Shown here piece after piece: positions 43,253 to 53,921 of a stretch of DNA of 64,000 nt (position 1 is its first letter; every line of letters begins with the position of its first letter). Source of the stretch: Pseudo-nitzschia pungens (lineage: Eukaryota; Bacillariophyta; Bacillariophyceae; Bacillariales; Bacillariaceae); assembly GCA_037355855.1 (NCBI GenBank), contig CM074765.1:4216001-4280000 (forward strand), read 5' to 3'. A program made the translations under genes and the position numbers. The notes under the pieces were generated by a model, which was not told the origin of the DNA, did no database searches, and worked only from the letters and a program-made list of their open reading frames with translations.

Positions 43253-45087
43253 TGTTGTCGTGTTTGTTTTTTATTAATTGTTGTTGGTGTTGTTGTTGGT
43301 GTTGTTGGTGTTGTTCAAATGTTGATGTTGTTAATGTTGATGTTGTTGGAATCAAAAAAGTTGGAATGGATTTGATTTTATCCACTCGTCGTTGTCGGAT
43401 CTCGGATTCGAGATTGCTGCCGGGGATTTGTTGCGGTTGCGGTTGCAGTTGCGGTTGCGGTTGCGGTTCCAAATGCGGATGAGTTCTACCGCGTGTTGGG
43501 TTCGCTGTTGTACCGGTACGTACCGGTATTGCAGCGCATCGAGAATGGGACGGGGTCGATACCGCAGAGCTTTTTGAAGACACCGCGGCGACGAGGCTAC
43601 TATGGATGGAAAGCAAATGCAACAACAGCAACAGCAACAGCAACAACAACAACAACAGCAACAGCAAACAAATCAGTAATAATGACAGAAGCAATACTCT
43701 ATCTGCCTCGGTTTTTTGTTTTCGGCTCGCGAAATCTTTTCGGTGGTCCGATGTCCGATACCCGATACCCGATGTCCGATCGATCAAGGATGGAATAGTG
43801 TTTCAGAAAATCTTAGTGTTTTGAATTGGTCAAGAAGAAACAGCTCTCACTGGAACGAACGAACGAACGAAGGAGCGTCGGAGGGAATGGAAGCGTTGTC
43901 TGGTGGAACAACAAAATTCAGCAGTCGCGTGACGGTTGCTTCTCGCTTCTCGCTTGCCTCCAATCGTTGTTGGTTGGTGGTTTGTTTGTTTGTGCTTCGT
44001 GGTGGATAAGGTTAATCACTCGTACCCGTAACCTTACCTTGTATCGCGATCGCGATCGCGATCGCGATGTTGCAGTTTGAATTTTTGAGAATTGCCCGCG
44101 AGACATTTTGCGCGGTAAACCTTACCGCAGCGAAGCAGTCATTTTTGTTCGTCATCGATTTTGTCTCATTAAATTAATTACTTCCATAACACACGACGCT
44201 ACCGTACGAACTCGTCGTATTACCGTAGACTCAAAATACCGGGGAGAAGTAATTACGATACGACTAGTAGTAACTTAACCTTACTACTGCTAGAGTAGTA
44301 CGAAGTAGTCGATATACTAGTAGTAGTGAATGGCACCAGTCTCCTCCTAAACACAAACAGCACACTCACTAACAGAAACACACTGCTAGAGGTGGTGGTA
44401 CTATTCTTAGCAGTACTAGTAGTAAACTCATCTGCTGGTACTAGAAGTAGTAGTGGTACTAATGGTGGTACTGTTGAAGGGACAACTAGTAGAATCCAAT
44501 ATGCTGGTTAGATCATAGTATCATGAAGGAGTCATCTAGTGGTGGTATTGGATTCATACTAGTAGAGGGACGCTTCTAGAATCCAATACTAGTAGTATTA
44601 GGAAGAATACTAGAATTAGAATCAACCTCTACTACTAGTACTACTAGTAGTAGCACTAGTACTACTAGTAGTACTATTGTGGCTGAACAGGCCTGCCTCT
44701 GCATCTCCTCCTGTTGCATGCTGCCAATTTCGATGTGATGTGAATTGATGTGATGTATGCTACTGCTATTGCTAGTATTGCTATTGCTAGTATTGCTATT
44801 GCTAGTATAGCTAGTACTATTGCTCGTCTTGAGCCATTTTCAAATCCAATTCCATCTTCTAATATCATGATCTTCTTCCATTGAAGGTGCAAAATGGATT
44901 TCGTTGTTAGTTCATTCCGTTCCGTTCCGTTCCATTCCATTCTGTCCATTCCTTGCTTTCATTTCGTTTCGTCATCGGCGACGATAACGTTCCGTGCAAT
45001 AGTATCGCATAGTGCTTTGTTGTTATTCTTCTGCTTCCACTTCTTCTGCTTCTTCCACTTCTACTTTTTCTACTTCTGCTTCCACTT
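43253..45087. other. Intergenic region with TACTAG tracts
   Basis: It holds TTG/TGTTGATG runs near 43270-43350, AACAGC runs near 43620-43670, an alternating GATCGC run at 44046-44070, and dense ACTAGTAGTACTAG sequence from about 44260 to 44680. A 15-bp tandem (GCTATTGCTAGTATT) lies at 44763-44812 and GTTCC runs near 44925. No gene is supported. Confidence 0.55.
44260..44690. repeat. ACTAGT/TACTAG-rich tract
   Basis: Words built from ACT, AGT, TAC and CTAG (for example TACTAGTAGTACTAG) recur here in both orientations. Similar tracts lie at 40903-40950, 47425-47660 and 48371-48440. Confidence 0.8.
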
Positions 45088-46833
45088 CTACTTCTTGTTG
45101 TTGTTCTTCGTCGCGATCATTGTCGCGAGCAGCAGCAGTCGTTCCTTGTCGTGTCGGTATCGTTCGAAGCGGCACTTGGCGTAGTGCAGGTAGTCCAGTC
45201 CGTCCTCGCATCCCTCGGTGGCCGCCTGCAGGACCCCCCACAATCCCCACACCAGGTGGTTGGCGAGGGAAAATCCGTCCACGCCGGCCTCGAGGTGGTC
45301 CACCGTGAGCAGCGCGGGCGCACCGGGCCGTTGTTGCTGTTGCTTTTGTTGCTGTCGTTGCGAGTTGTTGTACTCGTCCACGTAGGCCTCGAAAAAGATG
45401 CGCTTGTGGTCCGGGGAGGGACAGCGCGAGTAGTCGGGCGTCGAATCGTCCTCCTCGGCGGTTCCCCCGGCGTACTCGTTGAAGTGGTTGGCAATGTCGT
45501 AGGCGAAGTAATTGATGCCGCCGTACTCGAAATCGATAAAGTGGAGCTCTTCCAGGACCGGGCGGTCGTTGTTATGTTCGTTGGGGTTGTTATGTTCGTT
45601 GTCGTTGTCATTGTCGTTGCCTTTGCTGCTGGACGTTCGCATCATGATGTTGGATGCCAGCAAATCGTTGTGGCAAAAGCCAATGCCGGCATTTGCGTGG
45701 TCATTTGTACCGGCATCGTTGCCGTTAACGTTGCCGTTGCCCACGACCTCGTACCGCAGCCAGTCGATCTCGTTCCTGAGGCTTTCGAGCGGCGGATCCA
45801 GCTCGTTTTTGGCCCTTAGCGTGTCGCGCTCGGTCAAAAAGGTGGCCTCCAGAGCTTGTTCCAGCCACGGATACAACTGCGTCCACAGCGTCGGTTCGGA
45901 GAGTTGGCGTTGCGGTTGTGGTTGGCGTTGTGGTTGGCGTTGTGGTTCGTCTCGCGATTGTTGCTGGCGCACGTAGCGGAGGTGATCCGGAACCTCGCAG
46001 GTCGAGTGCAGCCTCGCGAGCTTGCGGGCAATCGCCTGGTTGAGATCGGCGGGGGGCAGAGAAGCACGTGTTGCGGTTGATGTTGTTGATGTTGATGTTG
46101 TTGATGTTGATGTTGTTGTTATTATTTCTGTTGTTGTTTCTATTTCTGCTGTTCCCATTGCTGCCGGCGGAAATCCGTGCACCAAATCGCTTTCCGTGAG
46201 GGTCTTGTGCCCCTCCAGGAGCGCCTCGACGCGTCCGTTTCCGAATCGGCCGTACCAGGGAAGGGCCAGTCCCTGCTTGGCCAGCGAGTGGTACGTGGCC
46301 GTTTCGTCGTCTCGATCGATCATTCCCTCGGCGCCAAACAGACGGACCAGCACCGACGACGGGAATGGGAAGGAAGTGGCGGAAGAAGTAGAAGCAGTAG
46401 TACTAGTAGTAGTAGTACTACTGCTACTACTAGTAGAAGTAGTAGTAGTACAAGTGGTGGATTCCTCGGATTCCGCCTCGGCGTTTGTCGAAATTCCCGA
46501 CACGGAGTAGAGCGCATTGGTGTTTCCCCCGGTGACGGGAGCCACGGTCCACGAAAGGGAAGAAGAAGAAGAAGAAGAAAGAGCGGAAGAAACAGCAGTG
46601 TTCTTTGCCGATTCGGATGCCGATGTCGAGGAATCTTTGTGTTGAAGCAGCAGCGCGAGGACCACCCTTCGAATGGATGCATCGCGTTCGCCTTTGCCTT
46701 TGCCTTTGCCGTTTTCGTCGGTCGGTACGACAAGGTTGGGAAAGAAGGGGAGTCCGTCGATCGTGGCGCAGAAGAATTCCTCTCCGCTCTCGGAGGCGTC
46801 CTTGCGGGCTTTTGCGTAGTCGTTGGGAGCCAT
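45088..46833 (-). CDS. Ethanolamine/choline kinase
   Basis: This intact frame of 581 residues has the kinase motifs in order. They are an N-lobe with VTGGNTNALYSVS (about 100-112), VLVRLFGAEGMIDRDDE (about 161-177), and LLEGHKTL. The Brenner motif CHNDLLASNIM (387-397, catalytic Asp 390) and the metal-binding IDFEYGGINYFAYDIANHFNE (433-453) follow. The sequence around these motifs (the NYFAYDIANHFNE block and the VLVRLFG...IDRDDE strand) favours ethanolamine over choline kinase, but the two cannot be separated safely. The enzyme would phosphorylate ethanolamine or choline with ATP, the first step of the CDP pathway to phosphatidylethanolamine or phosphatidylcholine, in the cytosol. Ser/Thr runs at about 115-155 and 233-255 are inserts coded by TACTAG-like and GTTGAT repeats. 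Confidence 0.9.
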   Translation of the reverse strand: MAPNDYAKARKDASESGEEFFCATIDGLPFFPNLVVPTDENGKGKGKGERDASIRRVVLALLLQHKDSSTSASESAKNTAVSSALSSSSSSSLSWTVAPVTGGNTNALYSVSGISTNAEAESEESTTCTTTTSTSSSSSTTTTSTTASTSSATSFPFPSSVLVRLFGAEGMIDRDDETATYHSLAKQGLALPWYGRFGNGRVEALLEGHKTLTESDLVHGFPPAAMGTAEIETTTEIITTTSTSTTSTSTTSTATRASLPPADLNQAIARKLARLHSTCEVPDHLRYVRQQQSRDEPQRQPQRQPQPQRQLSEPTLWTQLYPWLEQALEATFLTERDTLRAKNELDPPLESLRNEIDWLRYEVVGNGNVNGNDAGTNDHANAGIGFCHNDLLASNIMMRTSSSKGNDNDNDNEHNNPNEHNNDRPVLEELHFIDFEYGGINYFAYDIANHFNEYAGGTAEEDDSTPDYSRCPSPDHKRIFFEAYVDEYNNSQRQQQKQQQQRPGAPALLTVDHLEAGVDGFSLANHLVWGLWGVLQAATEGCEDGLDYLHYAKCRFERYRHDKERLLLLATMIATKNNNKK

Positions 46834-47112
46834 GATTGTGGTGGTAATGTGGTAGTATTGTGGTGGTATTGTTTGGATTGTTGTGTGGATTGTTTGGATG
46901 GTCGGTCGGTTGGGTGGCTGCTGGATTGATTGCTTGCTTGCTTGCTTTGGATGGACCGGATTTCATGTCAGCCGGGAACAAAGGAAGAAAGACGCACAAA
47001 ATGACAATGCCGACGACTAGGTCCGAACGATGGAAAAGTCACGAACCGCTTTTCGGGAGCCGATGCGAAAGTCTTTCAACAAAATCAAAATCAATGAGCA
47101 AAAAAAGGGCTA
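46834..47112. other. Short intergenic segment
   Basis: This is the upstream region of the kinase gene, with TTGTGG runs near 46850 and CTTG runs near 46935. A T-run on the minus strand (47101-47106) just past the tRNA-His 3' end is a likely Pol III terminator. Confidence 0.5.
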
Positions 47113-47184
47113 TGTCCAGTCTGAGAATCGAACTCAGGTTTCCGCAACCACAATGCGGGGTACTAACCACTGTACGAACTAGAC
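47113..47184 (-). tRNA. tRNA-His (GUG)
   Basis: The minus strand folds as a 72-nt cloverleaf. The acceptor stem pairs GTCTAGT with ACTGGAC, with A as discriminator. The anticodon stem CCGCA/TGCGG encloses TTGTGGT, giving anticodon GTG. The T-arm reads CTGAGTTCGATTCTCAG. There is no intron. A run of T follows downstream on the same strand, as expected for Pol III termination. Confidence 0.95.
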
Positions 47185-47693
47185 AATACTTCGCTGGGGG
47201 CAGAATCTGAAATTATGATTATTAAAATCCATATTGTTTTCGATTGTTCCGCGATACAAGTAGCCCCTGCCGTGTGTCAGTAATGTTGCTGCTTCCTGTT
47301 GTTCTTGTTGTTTGAAATTGCTCTATTTGTCTAGTAGCAGGAGTAATCCAACGAAAAGAAATGCTAGTAATGGGGGTCGCAGCAGCAAACAGCAATGTTT
47401 CCGCTTCTTGCATGCTCCAACATGATGCTATTACTAGTACTAGTAGGAGTGGTAGTATTAGTACTATATTAGTACTAGTAGTAGTACTATTAGAAGAATA
47501 GGAGCGGACAGAGAAACGGCAGGAGCAACAGGATCACCATGGTGAGGATGCACAATAGTACATGATGCATATTAACTAAGTTCTACTAGCAAGAAGCAGG
47601 TAGTACCACTAGACTACTAGCACTACTACTACTAGTAGAAGTTGGACAGGTAGTAGTAAGGATGAGGCAGGCACCACCACCAGCATTTCTTGA
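47185..47693. other. Intergenic region with TACTAG tract
   Basis: From about 47425 the sequence is rich in ACTAGTAC/TACTAG words, as at 44260-44690. It ends at the left border of the TIR element. No gene is supported. Confidence 0.55.
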
Positions 47694-48369
47694 GACCACC
47701 GTACACTAAAAACGTAGCTCTCTACGGCCAAAAACCGCAAAACCGAAATCTTAAGTATTGGTGCTGGACTCACACAAATTACAGATTCTTACTCGCTATT
47801 TTTTTCTAGAGTATGCCCTTCTTTCCTGGTCTTCATAGCTTGAGGAGAACCATTCCATTCGAACCTGAGGTGTGCTGGCAAACACTCAGTATCCCATGTT
47901 GTAGAGTGATTTTATTGGAAAAGAGACAGGAACGAAAATATCATGCTATTCTGTTAGTGTCACCTGGCGTGTGGGAATGCCTGTTTTTTGTTACTTTACG
48001 ACAAGAATGACTCGCATTTGACTCAGAAAAATGAGACGTAGAACATGTTCCAATCGGTTCCACTTGACGCACAAGTCACTAAAGGCTCCCAAAAAACAAA
48101 AGAAACTTCACATGTCATCCTATTTTTATCACTATGACCATCTGAATCAACAAAAAAGGGTCAGAATTGGTCGAAATCATCCATATTGTTGTGAGGTTGA
48201 AAACGAACCACCTAGGATGAAAATCAGAGAACGTCCTTCGACGCCATGGTCTAGGATAGTAGTACTCTGTAGACAGCTGTGCTGGTGGGGTGGTCTGGGA
48301 CGCTCTGACAAGAATTTTGAAATTTCACACTCAGACGCTGAAATGGTGCCTTTTTAGTGTACGGTGGTC
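47694..48369. mobile_element. Non-autonomous DNA transposon-like element with 19-bp TIRs
   Basis: GACCACCGTACACTAAAAA at 47694-47712 is repeated exactly in inverse orientation at 48351-48369. The sequence TTGA lies immediately outside both ends (47690-47693 and 48370-48373) and fits a 4-bp target-site duplication. The 676-bp element has no open frame of note and no transposase motif, so it would need enzymes in trans. Internal sequence is unlike the TACTAG-rich DNA on either side. The superfamily cannot be assigned from this alone. Confidence 0.75.
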
Positions 48370-48370
48370 T

Positions 48371-48440
48371 TGATACTACTACTACCACAGTATTCACTAC
48401 TACTACTAGTAGTAGTGTAGTAGTAGCAGCAGTACTACTA
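48371..48440. repeat. TACTACTAG tract beside the TIR element
   Basis: ACTACT/AGTAGT words continue the type of sequence found at 47425-47660, suggesting the element inserted into a pre-existing tract. Confidence 0.7.
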
Positions 48441-48635
48441 CTTGTAAGGAAGAACAACAACCTTGCAAAAATTCCAATGGAAGGTTCACCAAGCATCCCG
48501 AAGCTCGAGGCTGGTGGCATAAAAAAGAGGCAACGCATCAATCAAAAGAGTCAAGAGAGTCTCCGTCGTCGACCGTAAGGTTACTACTAACGAGAACAAA
48601 ACACTTTGATTACCTTCCTTCGGCGCCGACAAAAA

Positions 48636-48706
48636 TGCTTTGTCTGGGAATCGAACCCAGGACATCTGCTTGGAAGGCAGATATTTTACCACTAAACTAA
48701 CAAAGC
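48636..48706 (-). tRNA. tRNA-Gly (UCC)
   Basis: The minus strand folds as a 71-nt tRNA. The acceptor stem pairs GCTTTGT with ACAAAGC, discriminator A. The anticodon stem ATCTGC/GCAGAT encloses CTTCCAA with anticodon TCC. The T-arm CTGGGTTCGATTCCCAG is canonical. TTTTT follows directly downstream on the same strand as a Pol III terminator. There is no intron. Confidence 0.95.
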
Positions 48707-49383
48707 TTGCTTTGCTGTTGCTCTCACAGCCCCTGCCCAAGGTCCACAATCCTGGTAATCCCACTCGTTGGTTGGCATCTGTCGGAAGGAAACCAACCCC
48801 CAGAGAACGAATGATTGTTGATCGATTGATTGATTGATTGATTCATTTCGATGGCTTCGACTGACTGACTGACTCGAAACAGTTGCTGTGTTGCACGTAC
48901 CGTCTTGAAGTAATTCCGTCGTACAAATACGAGTACGTGCGTAAGACTATTCGGACTTCGTACTACACGTGAGATAAGTTACTTATTGTACTTGTTCCAT
49001 AACTACCTACGGTACCGGTACAGGTAAGATTTACCGGTAATCTTACAGAATTGGCATTTGGGATCGTGGTCTTTTCCAATCCATCCGATGCGATGAGCGA
49101 TGAGCGATGAACGATTGGCAATGAGCTATGAGAAGTTAGCAATGAGCATTGAGCATTGAGCATTGAGCAAAGAGCATTGAGCAAAGAGCAATCAGTGATC
49201 GATGACTTACTTTGTGGGTACGGTACGGTAGACATTCGGTCCAATCGGAACAATTACAAACCACACTATCCAATTCCATAACAATAATAACAACAAACAA
49301 CAAACAACAACAACAACAACAACAATAACAATAACAATAACAACAACAATACGCCTGTGTTGTGTTGTGTCGTTTCCTCGAAC
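48707..49383. other. Intergenic region
   Basis: It includes GATT and GACT runs (48822-48872), a GAGCATT tandem at 49130-49190 (AGCAATGAGCATTGAGC repeated), and AAC/AATAAC runs at 49285-49350 before the next gene. No gene is supported. Confidence 0.5.
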
Positions 49384-51242
49384 ATGATTGGCGGCGATCG
49401 GGACGGTTCCGCTGCCAGCTTCCCCGCAACGGACGATCCGGATCCTTCTCGCGAACGAAATGGATCGTCTTTCCGGCGGTCGTTCGGAGGAGTTTTGCCG
49501 GCGGCTCATCGCGGACGGAGGCGGCGGTGCTTGCTGGCCGGGATGATTGTCATCGTTGCGATCGCGATGGTGATCGCGATCGTGATGGTGATCGCGATGG
49601 GGATTTCGTTCGCGCCGCAACAGTCCAACACTCCAACGACGTCATCATCGTCATCGTCGTCGTCCTCGATTGACGGTTTCGACACGAACGATGAGGTTGA
49701 TGATGACGATTACCACGATTTCAATGACAATGACAACGAGAGCAATTCCACCCTTCCCGGTGTTTCGATCTCCCGAACCAAAACCGGCCGGTACGAGCTG
49801 CTGGAGGTGGTCCCACACGATTCCAATGCCTTCACGCAGGGACTGGAAGTTCTATCCCTATCTAAAATGGAACTCTTGGGGAATGCAACCACTGTTGCCG
49901 ATGCTGTTCATGTGGATGTGGATATTGGTTCGTCGTGGCTCGACTCAATGGCCGCTTCCGGAAACGGCGCAATCCGCGACCGCGGTCCTGGAGCGAGCGC
50001 TCTCCGGCGGCGCTTCTCTCGTCATCGAGTCCACCGGACTGTACGGAGCGTCCGCCCTGCGAGTGGTGGAAGCGTCCACCGGCGCGGTCCTGCACGAGTT
50101 TGCACTGGAGGGGCATTTGTTTGCCGAGGGGTGCACCCTGTATCGGGAAAGACGAGCGCCCGCCAACCGCAACGATGCCGATGCCGATTTGGAATCGTCG
50201 TCGACCGCCTCGGTCCTCCGGATCGTCCAGCTCACCTGGAGGTCCGGCAGGGGATTCGTGTACGATCTGGAACTCTCCGGTGTCGATTCGTATTCCGATT
50301 CCGATGAAAACTCCGTCCCGCCGGGAGATGCGGCCGGAGACGGGGATCCAATCCCATCGTGGAAGTTTTCTCGCGTCGGGGACTTTGCGATCCGGACCAC
50401 CAGCGGACAGGGATGGGGAATCGCCCACCTTCCCCTCCGGAAACCAAAGGGAAGACCGCAAAATACCATCATCAAAAATATCAACAACGATAACGACGAT
50501 AACAACGATAACAACGGTAACAATAGCAACGGGAACGGCAATGGCAATCACCAATTCGTCGTCAGCGACGGAACCGAAAACCTGCATTTCTGGGAGTTGG
50601 TGGAGGACACCACCGCAAGCACCGGCGGCGACAGCCACGGGACCTTTGGGTTTCGCTTGGTCGAGACGGTGGCGGTCCGCAAGCGCTTAGTCGAGGAAGG
50701 GTTCGGGGACGATTATTTCCGTGGTTTGGACGATGCCGATGGCAATGACAATTTCAATGGCGATGGCGATGCGGAGGATGATTCCGAACGATCGCTGGAC
50801 CGAGACCGTCCGCGATCTCAACGAGCTCGAATGGGATCCGCACTCCTACGGGGGCAACACGATCCTGGCCAACGTCTGGTACTCGAACGAGATTCTGAGG
50901 ATCTGGGTGGGCACCGAAGCAACCAACACCCGAGAGGAGGAGGAGGATGGCAGCGGCAGCAACAACAATAACAACAATAACAAAAACGTGGGCAGGGTCA
51001 CGCACGTCTACGACCTTTCGGAACTGGCGGATCGGGCGCTCCTCGCCGGGGGGGGCTTTCTTCGGCGCGGGGCCGTTCTCAACGGGATCGCTGCCGTGTA
51101 CGATGCGAGTGCCACTGGCAACGGCGATGCCAAGCGCAGTGCCAATGCCAGTGCCAATGGCGAGTTCTGGGTGACGGGCAAGTACTGGCCGGAGATGTAC
51201 CGCATCCGATTGATCGACGACGAGAACGAGAATGATGATTGA
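49384..51242 (+). CDS. Glutaminyl-peptide cyclotransferase (plant/bacterial type), two apparent +1 shifts
   Basis: The first ATG (49384) opens a basic segment and a hydrophobic signal anchor (about residues 50-75). The beta-propeller glutaminyl cyclase domain then reads through three frames in order. Frame one has YELLEVVPHDSNAFTQGLEV. Frame two (from about 49985) has IESTGLYGASALRVVEASTG, VQLTWRSGRGFVYDLE and FVVSDGTENLHFWE. Frame three (from about 50800) has DLNELEW, ILANVWYSNEILRIWV, LNGIAAVYDAS and EFWVTGKYWPEMYRIRLI, then TGA. These are the family's blade motifs in the right order, so this is one gene. Each change is a single extra base (near 49960-49985 and near 50780-50800). The enzyme would convert N-terminal Gln to pyroglutamate on secreted proteins, in the secretory lumen. 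Confidence 0.85.
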
Positions 51243-52709
51243 GGAACGGATAACCAGTGCTTGCTTGTATGGATCCAAATGGATGCACGGATCAACGCAC
51301 GAATGGGACGAATGGAATGGAATGGAACGGAATGGAATGGAATGGAACGGAATGGAATGGAATGGGACGGGTTGACCATTTCGGGACGACGAACGGATTG
51401 TGGACCGGCTCCGCCACTCGCTCACCCAAGAATCAATCCATCCACCTTCGAGCTTATCAAAAATTCGGAATCACGGTGGAATGTTCGGCGCGACAATTCC
51501 ACCCGTGGCGTGCCTTCTTGTGTGCTTGCTGGTTGGCATGCGTGCGTGCGTGCCTGCTTGCTTGCTTGCCCGCCGAACCATTTCCGATGCAAGATCGATC
51601 GATTCCTTCCGACCCGAACGAAACGAACCGAACCGAAACGAACCGAACCGAACCGAACCAAACCTGCTCGGAAGCAAACACGAGGAGCAGTCGTCGGTAG
51701 ACGCAATGCAACCAACCCCGGACGACGAGCATTGCATTGCGGCGAGTACGAGTGCGACTATGTGCTCGTACTCGTACTTGTGCTCGTGCTCAAAGTGTGT
51801 CGTGCCCGTCCAGCGCTATGGAATTTTGCTGGGTAAGTGAGCTTCGCTTTGTGTGGAGGGCAGCAAAGCGGAAGAACCGCAACGAGACGCACCACAACGC
51901 GACGCGACGCGACGCAACGAGACGGATGCCGACGATGTTGACGTCGACGTCGATGTCAATGTCGACGTCGATGTCGATACCGGCATTTGGATTTGCGTTC
52001 GCATTCGCATTCGCACGGAACGGAAAGAAACCGAGGTTATACGTGTAGTGCATGAATATATGTAAAAAGAAAAATAATCCTTGTTGGATGGTTTCGAAAG
52101 GCCGGTGTGTTTCGCAAGTGTGATAAGATATTAAAAAATAATAGTAATATAATAATATTATATTATTACGTGTACTGTACGTGTAACATATAACGTTTAT
52201 TACTATGAATAGATAATGAGAGAATACAAAGGAATTTAGTATACTTCAGTGTACACGTAATAAATAACCAAAAAAAATACTTGTAATAGCCCATGAATAC
52301 ACAGCACGAAATTGCTCGTTCCTTGTGTTTAGCCTTCATTGAATATCGAATCCGACACGATATGATCCCGACAGGATTCAATAGCATTGCTTCGCGATCC
52401 AACAATGCATCCCGTTACCTACGCCGAGCAATAAACCTCGAGTTGCATTGCATTGCGTTGCGTTGCGTTGCATTCTGCATTTTGTGTCCACTCCCACGAT
52501 TCGTTTGGATGCCGGACTCACGGAGACCCAAGCGTTCTCCGGCACGTTCCGTTTTCGTTGTTGTTGCAACTCACTCGGTGTCGCCCTTGCGCAATCGCAG
52601 CTACGATTGCGTCTTGGGTGATACAGTTCCGTCGCGCCGCCTCGTTGTTTCGCAAAGCAGCCCGGACAAGGTTTCGTTGCTGTCCCACCTGCTTCAAACA
52701 CAGATGGGT
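51243..52709. other. Intergenic region with GGAAT and CGAAC repeats
   Basis: (GGAAT/GGAAC)n lies at 51312-51363, (CGAAC/CGAAA)n at 51617-51665, GTACGA/CTCGTA runs near 51745-51790, and GACGTCGATGTC runs near 51935-51980. The rest to 52700 is AT-rich, then GC-richer close to the GPCR 3' end. No gene is supported. Confidence 0.5.
51312..51363. repeat. (GGAAT)n pentanucleotide array
   Basis: About ten GGAAT/GGAAC units follow the glutaminyl cyclase stop by about 70 bases. Confidence 0.9.
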
Positions 52710-53921
52710 TTAGACACTCTCATCCTTTCCGGTTCCTCCATTCTTCTCGTCGCAACGGTCATCCGTAGCGTCGTGGCCGCTATTGTTCGTGTCACTACCA
52801 GAAACGCCATCTTTGCCATCTTTGCCGTTAACGGCGGTGTTCTCGTGTTCCGTTTCCGCATCACTGACGGTCCCCGTTATGGGGGGTGCAGACACGCGAT
52901 AGTGGGTCGATGCTAGCTCTATGGACGCCATTAAGGAAGATCTGGCCATTCTGCTGGTACCCGAGGTCATGCTGACTTGAACCCTCCCGGCGCCGTACAG
53001 TTGGACATAATCGGGTAGACGGCCGTGGACTCGCTCGTACCACACAAGATACATCCTTGGGAGCACCAAAAAGATGGTCGGAGCCAATGATTGCAAGAAA
53101 AATGGTAGAACAGCAACCGTCCAAAAAATTGTTAGACCAGCAGGATAACCCATCGCTTCAGCAATCTTTGGTAGTATGGCATAGAGGAGAGTGTAGGCAA
53201 AAATCGCAAGGAGGAACAGGAAAGCCTCGAACCGAAAAATTGCTCGTGTATCTCCAACAGATTCCTTCACATGTCGAAGCTTCCAGGCAAAAACCAATAG
53301 GGCGACACGCAAAATGAAGAACGATGCCACTACGTATAGGATGAAATACACACTCGATGATGCATTGCATACTTCATGACCAAGGGTCTCGTCATAAACT
53401 ACACCGGGTTCCAATAGTGTCAGCAAAGTGGCAAACAGCAGTGGTACAATTAGACACACCAGAAACGGAACAATCATGTGCCTGGGAAGAACTGTTTGGT
53501 TACGACGGAATCGCATAACTTTGTGGACCCGATACAGCTTCAAAAAGATGATCAGTTCCATCATGAAGTCGCCAAGTGGGCACAACCAGAAAGATATTTT
53601 GCAGAGAACATCCAAATTCCAATCATCAAAGTAGGGAAAAGCTGTTCCCATGAGAAGATTAATTTGACCAAGCGACGTTCCAACTATCAAAAGTAATGCT
53701 CCGACACACATCACAGCTAGCATCGAGGGTTGCGACATTGCAACGATTGGTTTATTTCCGAACCAAAAGAGAAAGATCAAGGATACAACATTGACAATCG
53801 TGCAGATTGTGGCAAAAGTCACCCAGGTATACACAATCGGCATCCAGAATGAAAGTGCTGCTTCCGTCGCTGCGGATGGATCTACATCTGCTTCCGAGAG
53901 TGTTCTTTTTGTGATTGTCAT
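52710..53921 (-). CDS. Class C-type G-protein-coupled receptor 7-TM protein, no ligand-binding ectodomain
   Basis: This intact frame of 403 residues has seven hydrophobic segments between about 27 and 300. TM2 begins with the MSQPSMLAVMCVGALLLIVG segment, like the 'SQP-x-x-L-x-x-x-x-x-G' motif of the 7tm_3 family (GABA-B and metabotropic glutamate receptors). A Cys follows before TM3 (DVLCKISFWLCPLGDF), then KLYRVHKVMRF at the cytosolic end of TM3. There is no Venus-flytrap domain: only about 25 residues precede TM1. The C-terminal 110 residues are Ser/Asp/Gly-rich and probably cytosolic. A role in signal sensing at a membrane is likely; ligand and G-protein coupling are unknown. Start context is CACGATGAC. 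Confidence 0.8.
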   Translation of the reverse strand: MTITKRTLSEADVDPSAATEAALSFWMPIVYTWVTFATICTIVNVVSLIFLFWFGNKPIVAMSQPSMLAVMCVGALLLIVGTSLGQINLLMGTAFPYFDDWNLDVLCKISFWLCPLGDFMMELIIFLKLYRVHKVMRFRRNQTVLPRHMIVPFLVCLIVPLLFATLLTLLEPGVVYDETLGHEVCNASSSVYFILYVVASFFILRVALLVFAWKLRHVKESVGDTRAIFRFEAFLFLLAIFAYTLLYAILPKIAEAMGYPAGLTIFWTVAVLPFFLQSLAPTIFLVLPRMYLVWYERVHGRLPDYVQLYGAGRVQVSMTSGTSRMARSSLMASIELASTHYRVSAPPITGTVSDAETEHENTAVNGKDGKDGVSGSDTNNSGHDATDDRCDEKNGGTGKDESV

